The notes under the pieces are model-generated. The model had not been told where the DNA came from and ran no database searches. It was given only the letters and a program-made list of their open reading frames with translations. The translations under genes were made by a program, and so were the position numbers. Positions 1-8,505 of a DNA stretch of 64,000 bases are shown here, piece after piece (position 1 is the stretch's first letter; every line of letters starts with the position of its first letter). The stretch is from Cohnella thailandensis (lineage in GTDB: Bacteria > Bacillota > Bacilli > Paenibacillales > Paenibacillaceae): positions 1-64,000 of the forward strand of contig NZ_JACJVQ010000004.1 in assembly GCF_014212135.1 (NCBI RefSeq), given 5' to 3'.

Positions 1-150
1 AGCCAGCACGGCAAGTGAGATGCTAATGAACGCTAACTCGTTTCGTATCCGGTTATCAGGGCGCAATAAAGTGCCTTGAAAAAAAGAAATAAAAAAGCTT
101 TACAACAACGTGATGATGTGATAAGATATTATCCGTTGCTGAAAATTCGG
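1..150 (+). other. 23S-5S rRNA internal spacer (partial)
   Basis: This stretch lies directly upstream of a 5S rRNA gene and has no convincing reading frame. It resembles the spacer between 23S and 5S rRNA of Paenibacillaceae. No part of mature 23S rRNA could be recognised, so the 23S gene should end just before the window. Confidence 0.5.
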
Positions 151-267
151 TCCGGTGATGATGGCGGAGGGGTTCCACGCGTACCCATCTCGAACACGAC
201 CGTTAAGCCCTCCAGCGCCGATGGTACTTGGACCGCAGGGTCCTGGGAGAGTAGGACGTCGCCGGGC
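151..267 (+). rRNA. rrf: 5S ribosomal RNA
   Basis: About 117 nt with the conserved 5S segments: CCCATCTCGAACACG in the loop B/helix III area, a GTTAAGCCC element, AGCGCCGATGGTA, and GAGAGTAGGACGTCGCC near the 3' end. The 5' TCCGGTG pairs with the 3' CGCCGGG to close helix I, with G-U pairs allowed, which fixes both ends to within a base or two. It is followed by a tRNA cluster, the usual arrangement at the end of Bacillales rRNA operons. Confidence 0.95.
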
Positions 268-282
268 CGGATCACAAAGCTT

Positions 283-358
283 GCTCTCATAGCTCAGTAG
301 GTAGAGTGCATCCATGGTAAGGATGAGGTCACCGGTTCGATCCCGGTTGAGAGCTCCA
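283..358 (+). tRNA. tRNA-Thr (GGT)
   Basis: A 76-nt cloverleaf with encoded CCA. Acceptor GCTCTCA pairs with TGAGAGC. The anticodon stem CATCC/GGATG encloses loop ATGGTAA, giving anticodon GGT. The T loop reads GGTTCGATCC. First tRNA after the 5S gene. Confidence 0.95.
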
Positions 359-369
359 GAAATTCTCGT

Positions 370-444
370 GGCCCGTTGGTCAAGCGGTTAAGACACCTCC
401 CTTTCACGGAGGTAACAGGGGTTCGATTCCCCTACGGGTCACCA
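370..444 (+). tRNA. tRNA-Glu (TTC)
   Basis: A 75-nt cloverleaf with encoded CCA. Acceptor GGCCCGT pairs with ACGGGTC. The anticodon stem CCTCC/GGAGG encloses CTTTCAC, giving anticodon TTC. Confidence 0.95.
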
Positions 445-480
445 TTCACCTTAATAAGTGAATAATCGCTAGCGTGTCAT

Positions 481-556
481 GGAGGCTTAGCTCAGCTGGG
501 AGAGCATCTGCCTTACAAGCAGAGGGTCGGGGGTTCGATCCCCTCAGCCTCCACCA
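481..556 (+). tRNA. tRNA-Val (TAC)
   Basis: A 76-nt cloverleaf with encoded CCA. Acceptor GGAGGCT pairs with AGCCTCC. The anticodon loop CTTACAA gives anticodon TAC. Confidence 0.95.
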
Positions 557-568
557 TGATCTTATCGC

Positions 569-643
569 TGGGGATTAGCCAAGCGGTAAGGCAACGGACT
601 TTGACTCCGTCACTCCAAGGTTCGAATCCTTGATCCCCAGCCA
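569..643 (+). tRNA. tRNA-Gln (TTG)
   Basis: A 75-nt cloverleaf with encoded CCA. Acceptor TGGGGAT pairs with ATCCCCA. The anticodon stem ACGGA/TCCGT encloses CTTTGAC, giving anticodon TTG. Confidence 0.95.
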
Positions 644-650
644 ACTTCAT

Positions 651-726
651 GAGCCATTAGCTCAGTTGGTAGAGCACCTGACTTTTAATCAGGGTGTCGA
701 AGGTTCGAGTCCTTCATGGCTCACCA
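651..726 (+). tRNA. tRNA-Lys (TTT)
   Basis: A 76-nt cloverleaf with encoded CCA. Acceptor GAGCCAT pairs with ATGGCTC. The anticodon loop CTTTTAA gives anticodon TTT. Confidence 0.95.
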
Positions 727-737
727 TCGTAAGACAT

Positions 738-820
738 GCGCGTGTGGCGGAATTGGCAGACGCACCAGACTTAGGATCTGGCGGGCAACCGTGGGGGTTC
801 AAGTCCCTCCACGCGCACCA
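738..820 (+). tRNA. tRNA-Leu (TAG)
   Basis: An 83-nt type II tRNA with a long variable arm and encoded CCA. Acceptor GCGCGTG pairs with CACGCGC. The anticodon stem CCAGA/TCTGG encloses CTTAGGA, giving anticodon TAG. Confidence 0.95.
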
Positions 821-827
821 CTTATAT

Positions 828-902
828 GCGGAAATAGCTCAGTGGTAGAGCATCTCGTTGCCAACGAGAAGGTCGCGGGTTCGAATCCCGTTTTCCGCTC
901 CA
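828..902 (+). tRNA. tRNA-Gly (GCC)
   Basis: A 75-nt cloverleaf with encoded CCA. Acceptor GCGGAAA pairs with TTTCCGC. The anticodon stem TCTCG/CGAGA encloses TTGCCAA, giving anticodon GCC. Confidence 0.95.
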
Positions 903-908
903 TCATAT

Positions 909-985
909 GCGCCCTTAGCTCAGCTGGATAGAGCGTCAGACTACGAATCTGAAGGCCGGGAGTTCGAATCTCTCAGGGCGCGCCA
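909..985 (+). tRNA. tRNA-Arg (ACG)
   Basis: A 77-nt cloverleaf with encoded CCA. Acceptor GCGCCCT pairs with AGGGCGC. The anticodon stem TCAGA/TCTGA encloses CTACGAA, giving anticodon ACG. The first anticodon base is normally deaminated to inosine by TadA. Confidence 0.95.
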
Positions 986-1001
986 CTTAACTTAATATTG
1001 T

Positions 1002-1078
1002 CGGGACGTAGCTCAGCTTGGTAGAGCACCTGGTTTGGGACCAGGGGGTCGCATGTTCGAATCGTGTCGTCCCGACCA
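1002..1078 (+). tRNA. tRNA-Pro (TGG)
   Basis: A 77-nt cloverleaf with encoded CCA. Acceptor CGGGACG pairs with CGTCCCG. The anticodon stem CCTGG/CCAGG encloses TTTGGGA, giving anticodon TGG. Confidence 0.95.
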
Positions 1079-1084
1079 TCTTTC

Positions 1085-1158
1085 GCGGGTGTAGTTCAAT
1101 GGTAGAACTTTAGCCTTCCAAGCTAATAGCGTGGGTTCGATTCCCATCACCCGCTCCA
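1085..1158 (+). tRNA. tRNA-Gly (TCC)
   Basis: A 74-nt cloverleaf with encoded CCA. Acceptor GCGGGTG pairs with CACCCGC. The anticodon stem TTAGC/GCTAA encloses CTTCCAA, giving anticodon TCC. It is the last tRNA and is followed at once by a terminator. Confidence 0.95.
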
Positions 1159-1172
1159 TTAAGTAAACGACG

Positions 1173-1202
1173 AACCTTCTGTCTTGGACAGGAGGTTTTT
1201 TT
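1173..1202 (+). terminator. Terminator of rRNA/tRNA operon
   Basis: AACCTTCTGTC and GACAGGAGGTT form an 11-bp stem (one G-U pair) around TTG, followed by a run of seven T. It lies 14 bases after the last tRNA. Confidence 0.9.
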
Positions 1203-1545
1203 GCGTTCTTGGATAATGGATTGGGTTCATCATGGGCAATGCCGGGTAATCCATGATGGCGGGATATCGGAGTCGATGCCTATAAAGCGGATAGCGAGGC
1301 AGCGAGGGCCGTCCTGCAACCGTTGAGGAGAAGAACGCTGCCTTCCGGTCGGAATGGATCTGGAAGGAAGGAAAGCCCCTCAGAGCGGCGATGGAACGGT
1401 CAACTGGCTGAAAGCTCTCCATTTTCCAACAATTCGTGACCTTCTCCCAACATCATTTTTGCCCCGGGGGCAGATTTTCGGGTTTATTTGTAGTATGATA
1501 ATATGAAGAACTTGTGACAGAGACGCTTTTCATGGGGTGAGTGAG
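1203..1545. other. Intergenic region upstream of ppc
   Basis: No credible gene is seen. A TATGAT hexamer at 1494-1499 could be a -10 for ppc, but no good -35 stands 16-18 bases upstream, so the promoter assignment is weak. A short GC-rich self-complementary run lies at about 1461-1471. Confidence 0.4.
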
Positions 1546-4344
1546 ATGACTGAACTGGCTACTGCTAGCCGGCCGTCCTCGAACCATCTGCTTCGCCGCG
1601 ACGTTCGTTTCCTAGGAAACATTCTGGGCGAAGTTCTGGTTCACCAAGGCGGTCGTGAATTGTTCGACAACGTTGAGAAGATTCGCGAAACAAGCAAAGC
1701 CCTCCGCGCGGATTTCGTGCCGGAGCTGTACGAAGAATTCCTAACCACCATCAACAAGCTGAATCCGGAGATCCGACACCAAGTCATTCGGGCGTTCGCG
1801 ATCTACTTCCAGCTCGTTAATATCGCGGAACAGAACCATCGGATCCGCCGCAAGCGCGATTACGAAAGATCGGCCGGAGAAGCGGTTCAACCGGGCTCGA
1901 TCGAGAGCGCCATCCAGGATCTTAAGACGAAGAACCTTCCTATCGAAGATGTCCACAAGCTGCTTAACGGCATATCCCTCGAGCTTGTGATGACAGCCCA
2001 CCCGACCGAAGCCATGCGCCGCGCCGTATTGGATATCCATAAGAGAATCGCCGATCAGATGATGGAGCTGGACAATCCTTCCCTTACCTTCCGGGAAAGG
2101 GAGAAGCTGCGCGATCAACTGCTGAACGAGGTCCTGACTCTGTGGCAGACCGACGAGCTGCGCGACCGCAAGCCTACGGTCATCGACGAAGTCCGCAACG
2201 GCATGTACTTCTTCAACGAGACCCTGTTCGACGCTCTGCCGGACGTTTATGACGAGCTGGAACGCTGCCTGGGCAAGTATTATCCGGAGCACGACTGGCA
2301 TGTTCCGACGTACCTTCGCTTCGGCTCCTGGATCGGCGGAGACCGCGACGGCAACCCTTCGGTTACGGCTAACGTCACCTGGCGCACGCTGAACATCCAA
2401 CGCGGCTTGGTCATTCATAAGTACGAGAGCGTGCTAAAGAATCTCATCCGCAAGATGAGCTTCAGCACGAGCATCGTCGAAGTGACGGACGAGCTTCTTC
2501 AATCGATCGAACAGGACCGCGAGGCGGTCGAGCTGCGCACGATCGATCCTTGGACGAACGAGAAGGAGCCATACCGCATCAAGATTACGTACATGCTGCA
2601 GAAGCTGCAGAATATGCGGGGCGAACAGTTCAAGGGGACGAACCAGCGCTACAATTCCGTCGGCGAATTCATCTCCGAGCTGCAGCTGATCGAGAGAAGC
2701 CTGCGCCACCACTACGCGGACTTCGTGGCGGACAGCTACCTGAAGAAGCTGATTCGCCAAGTCGAGCTGTTCGGCTTCCATCTGGCGGCGCTGGACGTTC
2801 GGCAGCACAGCAAGGAGCACGAGAACGCGATGACCGAGGTGCTGGCGAAGGCCGGCGTCGCAAGCGATTATCCGTCCCTCAGCGAAGAAGCGAAGATCGA
2901 GTTGCTGAACAAGCTGCTGTCCGATTCCCGTCCTCTGCTCCACGAGAACGCGACCTTGACCGATTCGACGAAGGAGATCCTGGACGTCTATCGGACGATT
3001 TACCGCGCTCAGCAAGAGTTCGGACGCGATTGCATCAACAGCTATCTGATCAGCATGACCTGCGGCGCGAGCGATATGCTCGAAGTGATGGTATTCGCGA
3101 AGGAAGCGGGCCTGTTCCGCCGCAACAGCGACGGGTCCATCGAATGCACGATTCAATCGGTGCCTCTGTTCGAGACGATCGACGACCTTCATGCAGCGCC
3201 TCAAATCATGAGCACGCTGTTCGAGCTGCCGATTTACCGCGAGACGGTCGCGGCGATGGGCAACCTGCACGAGATCATGCTCGGCTACTCCGACAGCAAT
3301 AAGGACGGCGGCATGGTGACGGCGAACTGGGAGCTGCGCGTCGCGCTGAACGAGCTGACCGCGATGGCCGCCAAATACGACGTGAAGCTGAAGTTCTTCC
3401 ACGGACGCGGCGGCGCTCTCGGACGCGGCGGAATGCCGCTGAACCGCAGCATTCTGGCTCAGCCTCCGCATACGGTAGGCGGCGGAATCAAGATCACCGA
3501 GCAAGGGGAAGTACTCACTTCCCGTTACTCCATGCAAGGAATCGCGTACCGCAGCTTGGAGCAGGCGACAAGCGCGCTCGTGAAGTCGGCTTACCTGGCG
3601 ATGAAGCCGGAGGAAGCGCAGGACAACTCGCAGGAAGCGTTCTGGGATGAGCTTATGCCGTCCATCTCCGAGACGGCCCAGACGAAGTATCAGGATCTGA
3701 TCTTCCGCGATCCGGGCTTCATGTCCTTCTTCAAGGAATCGACCCCGCTGTCGGAGGTAGGCGAGCTGAACATCGGCTCCCGCCCGTCGAAGCGGAAGAA
3801 CAGCGAGCGCTTCGAGGATCTGCGGGCGATTCCGTGGGTGTTCTCTTGGACGCAGAGCCGCTATCTGCTGCCGGCTTGGTATGCGGCGGGTACGGCGTTC
3901 AAGAACTTCGTGGGCGGCGATGCGGCCAAGCTGGAGACTCTTCGCGACATGTACCGCAACTTCTCCTTCTTCGGAACGCTCATCGACAACCTGCAGATGG
4001 CGTTGGCGAAGGCGGACCTGCTGATCGCAAGCAAGTATGCGGACATGATCAAGGACAGCACGATCAAGGATCGGATCTTTACGCTGATCTCGGAGGAGTT
4101 CGAGACGACCAAGGAGATGATCCTGGCGATTACCGGACAAGAAGAGATTCTGGACAACGTTCCGGTTATCCAAGAGTCGATTCGCCTGCGCAATCCGTAC
4201 GTCGATCCTCTTAGCTACATGCAGGTTCAACTGCTGAGCGAGCTTCGGGAGAAGCGCGCGAACGATCAAGACGATGCCGAGCTGCTTCGCGAAGTGCTGC
4301 TGACGATCAACGGCATTGCCGCCGGCCTTCGCAATACGGGCTGA
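1546..4344 (+). CDS. ppc: Phosphoenolpyruvate carboxylase
   Basis: Carboxylates PEP with bicarbonate to give oxaloacetate and phosphate, refilling the TCA cycle in the cytoplasm. The protein has 932 residues, normal for bacterial PEPC. Family motifs are present: VMTAHPTEAMRR with the catalytic His near residue 152, GGDRDGNP, GYSDSNKDGG, the glycine loop FHGRGGALGRGGMP near 620, GSRPSKRK, PWVFSWTQSR, and the conserved C-terminal end LRNTG. The start was set at ATG 1546 because GGGGTGA ends five bases before it; a GTG at 1537 in the same frame would overlap this ribosome-binding site. It appears to be a single-gene unit between the tRNA cluster and sigW. The function is very secure. Confidence 0.97.
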   Translation: MTELATASRPSSNHLLRRDVRFLGNILGEVLVHQGGRELFDNVEKIRETSKALRADFVPELYEEFLTTINKLNPEIRHQVIRAFAIYFQLVNIAEQNHRIRRKRDYERSAGEAVQPGSIESAIQDLKTKNLPIEDVHKLLNGISLELVMTAHPTEAMRRAVLDIHKRIADQMMELDNPSLTFREREKLRDQLLNEVLTLWQTDELRDRKPTVIDEVRNGMYFFNETLFDALPDVYDELERCLGKYYPEHDWHVPTYLRFGSWIGGDRDGNPSVTANVTWRTLNIQRGLVIHKYESVLKNLIRKMSFSTSIVEVTDELLQSIEQDREAVELRTIDPWTNEKEPYRIKITYMLQKLQNMRGEQFKGTNQRYNSVGEFISELQLIERSLRHHYADFVADSYLKKLIRQVELFGFHLAALDVRQHSKEHENAMTEVLAKAGVASDYPSLSEEAKIELLNKLLSDSRPLLHENATLTDSTKEILDVYRTIYRAQQEFGRDCINSYLISMTCGASDMLEVMVFAKEAGLFRRNSDGSIECTIQSVPLFETIDDLHAAPQIMSTLFELPIYRETVAAMGNLHEIMLGYSDSNKDGGMVTANWELRVALNELTAMAAKYDVKLKFFHGRGGALGRGGMPLNRSILAQPPHTVGGGIKITEQGEVLTSRYSMQGIAYRSLEQATSALVKSAYLAMKPEEAQDNSQEAFWDELMPSISETAQTKYQDLIFRDPGFMSFFKESTPLSEVGELNIGSRPSKRKNSERFEDLRAIPWVFSWTQSRYLLPAWYAAGTAFKNFVGGDAAKLETLRDMYRNFSFFGTLIDNLQMALAKADLLIASKYADMIKDSTIKDRIFTLISEEFETTKEMILAITGQEEILDNVPVIQESIRLRNPYVDPLSYMQVQLLSELREKRANDQDDAELLREVLLTINGIAAGLRNTG

Positions 4345-4597
4345 TAAGAGATAATAAGAAACATCCGGGGACGCCAAGCAGAAGCGACTTGCTGCCGCGC
4401 GACCATGGCGGAATCTGGAGCTGTCCTCAGGCCTTGAAGGCCTGCGGGGCGGCTCTTGTTCTTTTCTCCGAAGGATGCGGGCGCCCAAACTGGCGTAATA
4501 ACGTCGTACCCTTGCTTTTTGGAGAGGGGTCGTTTACCATTTTGATAGAGGATACAGGCGTTGCTGCTTGAGAGTGCTCGTATGTGGAGGATTGACG

Positions 4598-5164
4598 GTG
4601 AAGCCAATTGAGACGCGGCTGGCTCGGTTAGCCCGCAAGGGAGACCAGCGCGCATTCGCGGAGATCGTGGATTTATACAAGGATAAGCTTTATCACCTCG
4701 CCTACCGGATGATGAACAATCGTCAGGAAGCCGAGGATGTGGTCCAGGAGACATTCCTGCGGGTCTATAAGAACTTGGATCGCTACGACGAGGATCAGAA
4801 GTTCTCTACCTGGATTTACCGGATCGCCACGAACTTATGCATAGACAGACTGAGAAAACGCCGTCCCATCTATTCCCTCGACGCGGAGTCCGCGGATCAC
4901 GAAGGGCTTGACGGCTATGCGATGATGCCGAGCGACGATCGCACGCCGGAGAGCGAGCTGATCCTGTCGGAAACTCAGCGCATTATTCGCGATGCCATCG
5001 AGACGCTGCCGGCCAAATATAAGTCCGTCATGGTCTTAAGGTATCTGCAGGACATGTCTCTTCAGGAGATATCGGACGTCCTGGACATGCCGGTGACGAC
5101 GATCAAGACGCGCGTGCACCGCGGGCGCGAATTCATGCGGAAGAAATTGGAGAACAAATTGTGA
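4598..5164 (+). CDS. sigW: ECF RNA polymerase sigma factor, SigW type
   Basis: An extracytoplasmic-function sigma factor of 188 residues that redirects RNA polymerase to envelope-stress promoters. Region 2 is clear (AFAEIVDLYKDKLYHLAYRM, then EAEDVVQETFLRVY and FSTWIYRIATNLCIDRLRK), and region 4 carries LPAKYKSVMVLRYL, the helix-turn-helix DMSLQEISDVLDMPVTTIKT and RVHRGREFMRKKL. The sequence and the cdaA-cdaR-glmM neighbourhood match B. subtilis SigW. The start is GTG 4598, seven bases after GGAGG; an upstream ATG at 4568 would put that GGAGG inside the gene. The upstream 253 bases hold an AGGCC/GGCCT hairpin at 4428-4444 that may end ppc transcription. No clear SigW-type promoter was found upstream of the gene itself. 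Confidence 0.93.
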   Translation: MKPIETRLARLARKGDQRAFAEIVDLYKDKLYHLAYRMMNNRQEAEDVVQETFLRVYKNLDRYDEDQKFSTWIYRIATNLCIDRLRKRRPIYSLDAESADHEGLDGYAMMPSDDRTPESELILSETQRIIRDAIETLPAKYKSVMVLRYLQDMSLQEISDVLDMPVTTIKTRVHRGREFMRKKLENKL

Positions 5165-5185
5165 GGGGACGGAGCCCGCAATTGT

Positions 5186-5211
5186 TGAAACCGGAGCTCT
5201 TCTTCAGCGTA
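5186..5211 (+). promoter_or_regulatory. ECF (SigW-type) promoter between sigW and rsiW
   Basis: TGAAAC at 5186-5191 and CGTA at 5208-5211 are separated by exactly 16 bases, the spacing and sequence of B. subtilis SigW-type promoters. It lies after the sigW stop and about 60 bases before rsiW, so it would drive the anti-sigma gene rather than sigW. Confidence 0.7.
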
Positions 5212-5270
5212 GAGTATAGAAGCATTGCTACGGAGTTTAAGCTCCGGGGGAGAAAGGGATGGCTTAGCCT

Positions 5271-5882
5271 ATGAATTGTAAAGTCGCCATCGCATTCATG
5301 CACGATTATTTGGACAATGAGCTGTCGCGCGAGCAATCCGCGGAGCTGAGTCGGCATCTGGAGCAATGTCCGGAATGCCGCAAGCGACTGGAATCGCTCG
5401 AGAGGACGGACGCTCTGCTCCATTCAGTCCCTGCTGAACGCGCGCCTAACTATATGGCTTACCGCGTGATGAAGTCGCTGCCCAAGACGCGAAGCCCCAA
5501 GGCTTGGACAACTTGGGTTCGCCGTCACCCGGCGTTCTCGGCAGCGGCGATGTTCCTTGTCGTCATGGTGTCCAGCTTCGTCGCCATGTGGAACCAGAGC
5601 GAACAGCTTACGGTCCGCGGAGCCGATCTGGAGCACGTCGTCATCGAAGGCAATACCGTCATTATCCCGGCGGGTCAGAAGGTTGCGGGGGATCTGACGA
5701 TAGAGAACGGAGTCGCCCAGGTGCTTGGAGACGTAGAGGGGAACCTGACGATCATCGACGGCAACGTAACGCTAGCTTCAACCGCTCATATCGCAGGGAA
5801 GGTCAAGACCATCGATCGGGCAATGGATTGGGCATGGTACAAGGTCACTTCCTGGTTCGACACGCTCGCGTACGGATCCTGA
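5271..5882 (+). CDS. rsiW: Anti-sigma factor with zinc-finger (ZAS) domain
   Basis: Single-pass membrane anti-sigma factor expected to hold SigW inactive until it is cleaved under envelope stress. The N-terminus has the H-x3-C-x2-C signature (H29, C33, C36) of zinc anti-sigma domains, then a hydrophobic segment at about residues 89-107. The extracytoplasmic part contains a repetitive, beta-rich stretch (GDLTIENGVAQVLGDVEG and the following NLTIIDGNV-type repeats) resembling the polymer-forming or bactofilin-like tails of some Bacillales RsiW-type proteins. It lies 106 bases after sigW with its own ECF-type promoter in between and is followed by a strong terminator. Confidence 0.88.
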   Translation: MNCKVAIAFMHDYLDNELSREQSAELSRHLEQCPECRKRLESLERTDALLHSVPAERAPNYMAYRVMKSLPKTRSPKAWTTWVRRHPAFSAAAMFLVVMVSSFVAMWNQSEQLTVRGADLEHVVIEGNTVIIPAGQKVAGDLTIENGVAQVLGDVEGNLTIIDGNVTLASTAHIAGKVKTIDRAMDWAWYKVTSWFDTLAYGS

Positions 5883-5924
5883 TTCGAATTCGCTTCTAGC
5901 GGAAGTCCGCTTCGATTCGGGAGG

Positions 5925-5952
5925 CCTCCCTAGGACTTAGGGAGGTTTTTTT
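5925..5952 (+). terminator. Terminator after rsiW
   Basis: CCTCCCTA and TTAGGGAGG pair around GGAC, followed by seven T. Confidence 0.92.
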
Positions 5953-6066
5953 GCGTTCTTGACAGGAATTCGGTATAGGAGTAGAGAAGTGAATAAAGAT
6001 ATATCCTAAGCGTATATTGACAAGAATCGGGAAATCCGATCGAGACGCCAAATCGGGGGGTGCGTC

Positions 6067-6897
6067 TTGGAAGCATATTTTCAAACGTTAACCTTAAGCA
6101 AAGCCATCAAGGATGCCATCGACATCCTGATCGTAAGTTATTTAATCTATAAGATGTTCCAGCTCGTCAAAGGAACGAGAGCGGTACAGCTGCTCAAAGG
6201 GATTTTCCTTCTCGTGATCACGTGGGCGCTCAGTACCTGGTTGAATCTGTACACGCTGAAGTGGCTGATGAATCAGATGTTTACCTTCGGCGTTCTGACG
6301 ATCGCGGTTATTTTCCAACCGGAGCTCAGGCGGGCGCTGGAGCAGCTGGGGCGCGGCAAGCTGTTTAACCGCTCCGATGCCGATTCCGACGTCAGCCAGC
6401 AGATCAACGGGGTTATTAAGTCTATTAACCATATGGCGGAGAGAAAAATCGGAGCCCTGATCGTGTTCGAACGCAAAACGGGACTGACCGATTACATCGA
6501 GTCCGGAATCAAGATGCAATCGACGATCAGCTCCGAGCTGCTCATCAACATCTTCATTCCGAACACGCCTTTGCATGACGGGGCCGTCATCGTGCGCGAG
6601 TCCCAGATCATGGCCGCGGGCTGTTATTTGCCTCTGTCCGAGAATCCTTTTATCAGCAAGGAGCTGGGGACTCGGCACCGGGCGGCGATCGGGATCACCG
6701 AGGTGTCGGACGCGATCTCCGTCATCGTGTCGGAGGAGACGGGACAGGTCTCCCTGGCGATGAACGGGCAGATCGTTCGGGACATCAAGGAAGAGTCGCT
6801 TATCTCGAAGCTGTTCGAGGAGCTGCGTCCGCAAGCGAAGAGCAATACGCAGAACTGGGCCTTCTGGAAGCGGAAGGAGGGCGATCGCCGTGGATAA
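6067..6897 (+). CDS. cdaA: Diadenylate cyclase CdaA
   Basis: Membrane-bound enzyme making cyclic di-AMP from two ATP; c-di-AMP controls potassium and cell-wall homeostasis. It has 276 residues. Three hydrophobic segments lie in the first 85 residues, then a DisA_N cyclase domain with the DGA motif at 171-173 and the RHR motif in GTRHRAAIG at 203-205. The start is TTG 6067, preceded by GGGGGTG at good spacing. The gene overlaps cdaR by 8 bases, and the order cdaA-cdaR-glmM is the conserved Firmicutes operon in which CdaR and GlmM modulate the cyclase. Confidence 0.96.
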   Translation: MEAYFQTLTLSKAIKDAIDILIVSYLIYKMFQLVKGTRAVQLLKGIFLLVITWALSTWLNLYTLKWLMNQMFTFGVLTIAVIFQPELRRALEQLGRGKLFNRSDADSDVSQQINGVIKSINHMAERKIGALIVFERKTGLTDYIESGIKMQSTISSELLINIFIPNTPLHDGAVIVRESQIMAAGCYLPLSENPFISKELGTRHRAAIGITEVSDAISVIVSEETGQVSLAMNGQIVRDIKEESLISKLFEELRPQAKSNTQNWAFWKRKEGDRRG

Positions 6898-8434
6898 ATG
6901 GCTGAACCATCCGACCGCGATGAAGATCATTTCCCTGGCGCTCGGCATCATCCTGTGGGCGGTCGTGCACTTCGATGAATCCCAGCCGACGACGACGGTG
7001 CCTACTTCCAATTACGAATACAAGACGGTCAACTCCGTCAGGATTCAGGCAACGGGACTGAACGCTCAGAATTACGTTCTCCAAAGCATGAGCGCGGATA
7101 GCGTTAAGCTCTATGTTCGGGGCAGCAAGACGGATCTGCTTCGGGCAAGCTCGGACGACTATACGGTATACGTCGATTTAAGCACCGTGACGGAAGGCCA
7201 GCATACGCTGAGATTACAGACGGAGCTGCCGCGGGGCGTGGAGCAGGTCTCCATTACGCCTAGCACGGTCACGGTGGCAGTGGAAGAGCTCCAGACGAAG
7301 GAATTCGAAGTGGAGGTCACAACGAAGGGAACCCCCGCGAAAGGATATAAGGCGGGCATTCCCGTCCTCAGCCCGACGAACCGGGTGCACGTCACGCTGC
7401 CGTCCAGCGGTCTCGCCAAGGTGGAGCGGGTAGGCGGAACGGTGTCCGTCGAAGGGGAGAGCAAGACGATCAAGAGCAAGAGCGTCAAGCTTGCGGCCTA
7501 CGACAGCGAAGGCAACGTCATCGAAGGGGCGGTGCTCGATCCGGCCGTTCTCGAGGTGGAAGTGCCGATTACGAATCCGTACAAACTGGTGCCCCTGCAG
7601 TTTAAGCTGATCGGACAGCTGCCGTCGGGATTAAGCATCGCGTCCTTCAAGCCGGAGACGGAGCAAGTGACGATCTACGGTCCTCAGGACGTTCTGGATA
7701 CGATCGAATTCGTGGAAGCCGACGTTAATCTAAGCGAATTGACTCAGACCGGCGAATTCGCGGTTCCGATCAAGGGAGTCGCTTCGATCACCGAATTCTC
7801 GCCGGCGGAAGCGAAGGTAAGCGTCGAGATCGTGCTGTCGCAGATTCGATCGCTGCAAGGCTTGCCGGTGACGATCGAAGGAGTCGGAGACGGGCTTGCG
7901 GCCAAGATCGTGGAACCGGCGACGCAGGTGGTCGATATCACGGTCAGAGGGGCGCCTGCGATTCTGGATAAGCTTCAGCCGGGCGACGTCGACGTGGTCG
8001 CGGACCTGAGCGGACGAGGGCTTGGAAGCTACACGGTGCCGCTGACGGTCAACTCGCCGAGGTTCGTCGACCAGGCAGGAGGCAACTTGACCATTACCGT
8101 GGAGATCACGGAGGCGGCAACGGAGGAGCCTACCGACGAGACGGCGGCGACGGATGGCACGGAGACCGGCGCAGGCGAGACCGGAAGCACGGGTTCCGGA
8201 GGCGCAGGATCCGGAAGTACGGGCTCCGGAGGCGCGAGCTCGGGCAACTCGGGTTCGGGCAGCACGGGGACGGGGACATCCGGCTCGGGTGGCGCCAGCT
8301 CGGGAAGCTCGGGCTCGGGCAATGCCGGCGCCGGGAACGAAGCTTCGCAGGCGGACGGCGCGTCCGGAGCGGGCGGAGCCGAGACCGATCAGCCGACTAC
8401 GAATCAGGAATCCCAAGCCCCGGCTAGCCATTAG
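6890..8434 (+). CDS. cdaR: CdaA regulatory protein CdaR (YbbR-domain protein)
   Basis: Extracytoplasmic, membrane-anchored regulator of CdaA, 514 residues. One N-terminal membrane segment (about residues 9-25) is followed by repeated YbbR domains rich in beta strands and VTVxGP/VxIxGPQxxL-like turns (roughly residues 40-410). The final ~100 residues are an unusual low-complexity tail made almost wholly of Gly, Ser, Thr, Ala and Glu, absent from the B. subtilis protein. Start GTG 6890 has an AGGAGG about nine bases upstream and overlaps cdaA, suggesting translational coupling. Confidence 0.92.
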   Translation: MDKWLNHPTAMKIISLALGIILWAVVHFDESQPTTTVPTSNYEYKTVNSVRIQATGLNAQNYVLQSMSADSVKLYVRGSKTDLLRASSDDYTVYVDLSTVTEGQHTLRLQTELPRGVEQVSITPSTVTVAVEELQTKEFEVEVTTKGTPAKGYKAGIPVLSPTNRVHVTLPSSGLAKVERVGGTVSVEGESKTIKSKSVKLAAYDSEGNVIEGAVLDPAVLEVEVPITNPYKLVPLQFKLIGQLPSGLSIASFKPETEQVTIYGPQDVLDTIEFVEADVNLSELTQTGEFAVPIKGVASITEFSPAEAKVSVEIVLSQIRSLQGLPVTIEGVGDGLAAKIVEPATQVVDITVRGAPAILDKLQPGDVDVVADLSGRGLGSYTVPLTVNSPRFVDQAGGNLTITVEITEAATEEPTDETAATDGTETGAGETGSTGSGGAGSGSTGSGGASSGNSGSGSTGTGTSGSGGASSGSSGSGNAGAGNEASQADGASGAGGAETDQPTTNQESQAPASH

Positions 8435-8505
8435 GACGTATTCGTTAGAGCCTGGTTATAGCGGGTGCACGGGAAGACAGAATGTGAAGGAGAATATACG
8501 AAGCT

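Noticed and set aside
630-931. Short frames inside the tRNA cluster
   Set aside because: They overlap well-formed tRNA genes and are not coding.
2434-4488. Long minus-strand reading frame across ppc
   Set aside because: It is the antisense shadow of the GC-rich ppc gene; its Arg/Gln/Leu-rich text matches no family and it has no ribosome-binding site.
4485-4508. Possible SigW-type promoter before sigW
   Set aside because: CCAAAC and CGTA are present but the spacer is 14 bases and the -35 is poor; the site between sigW and rsiW is far better.
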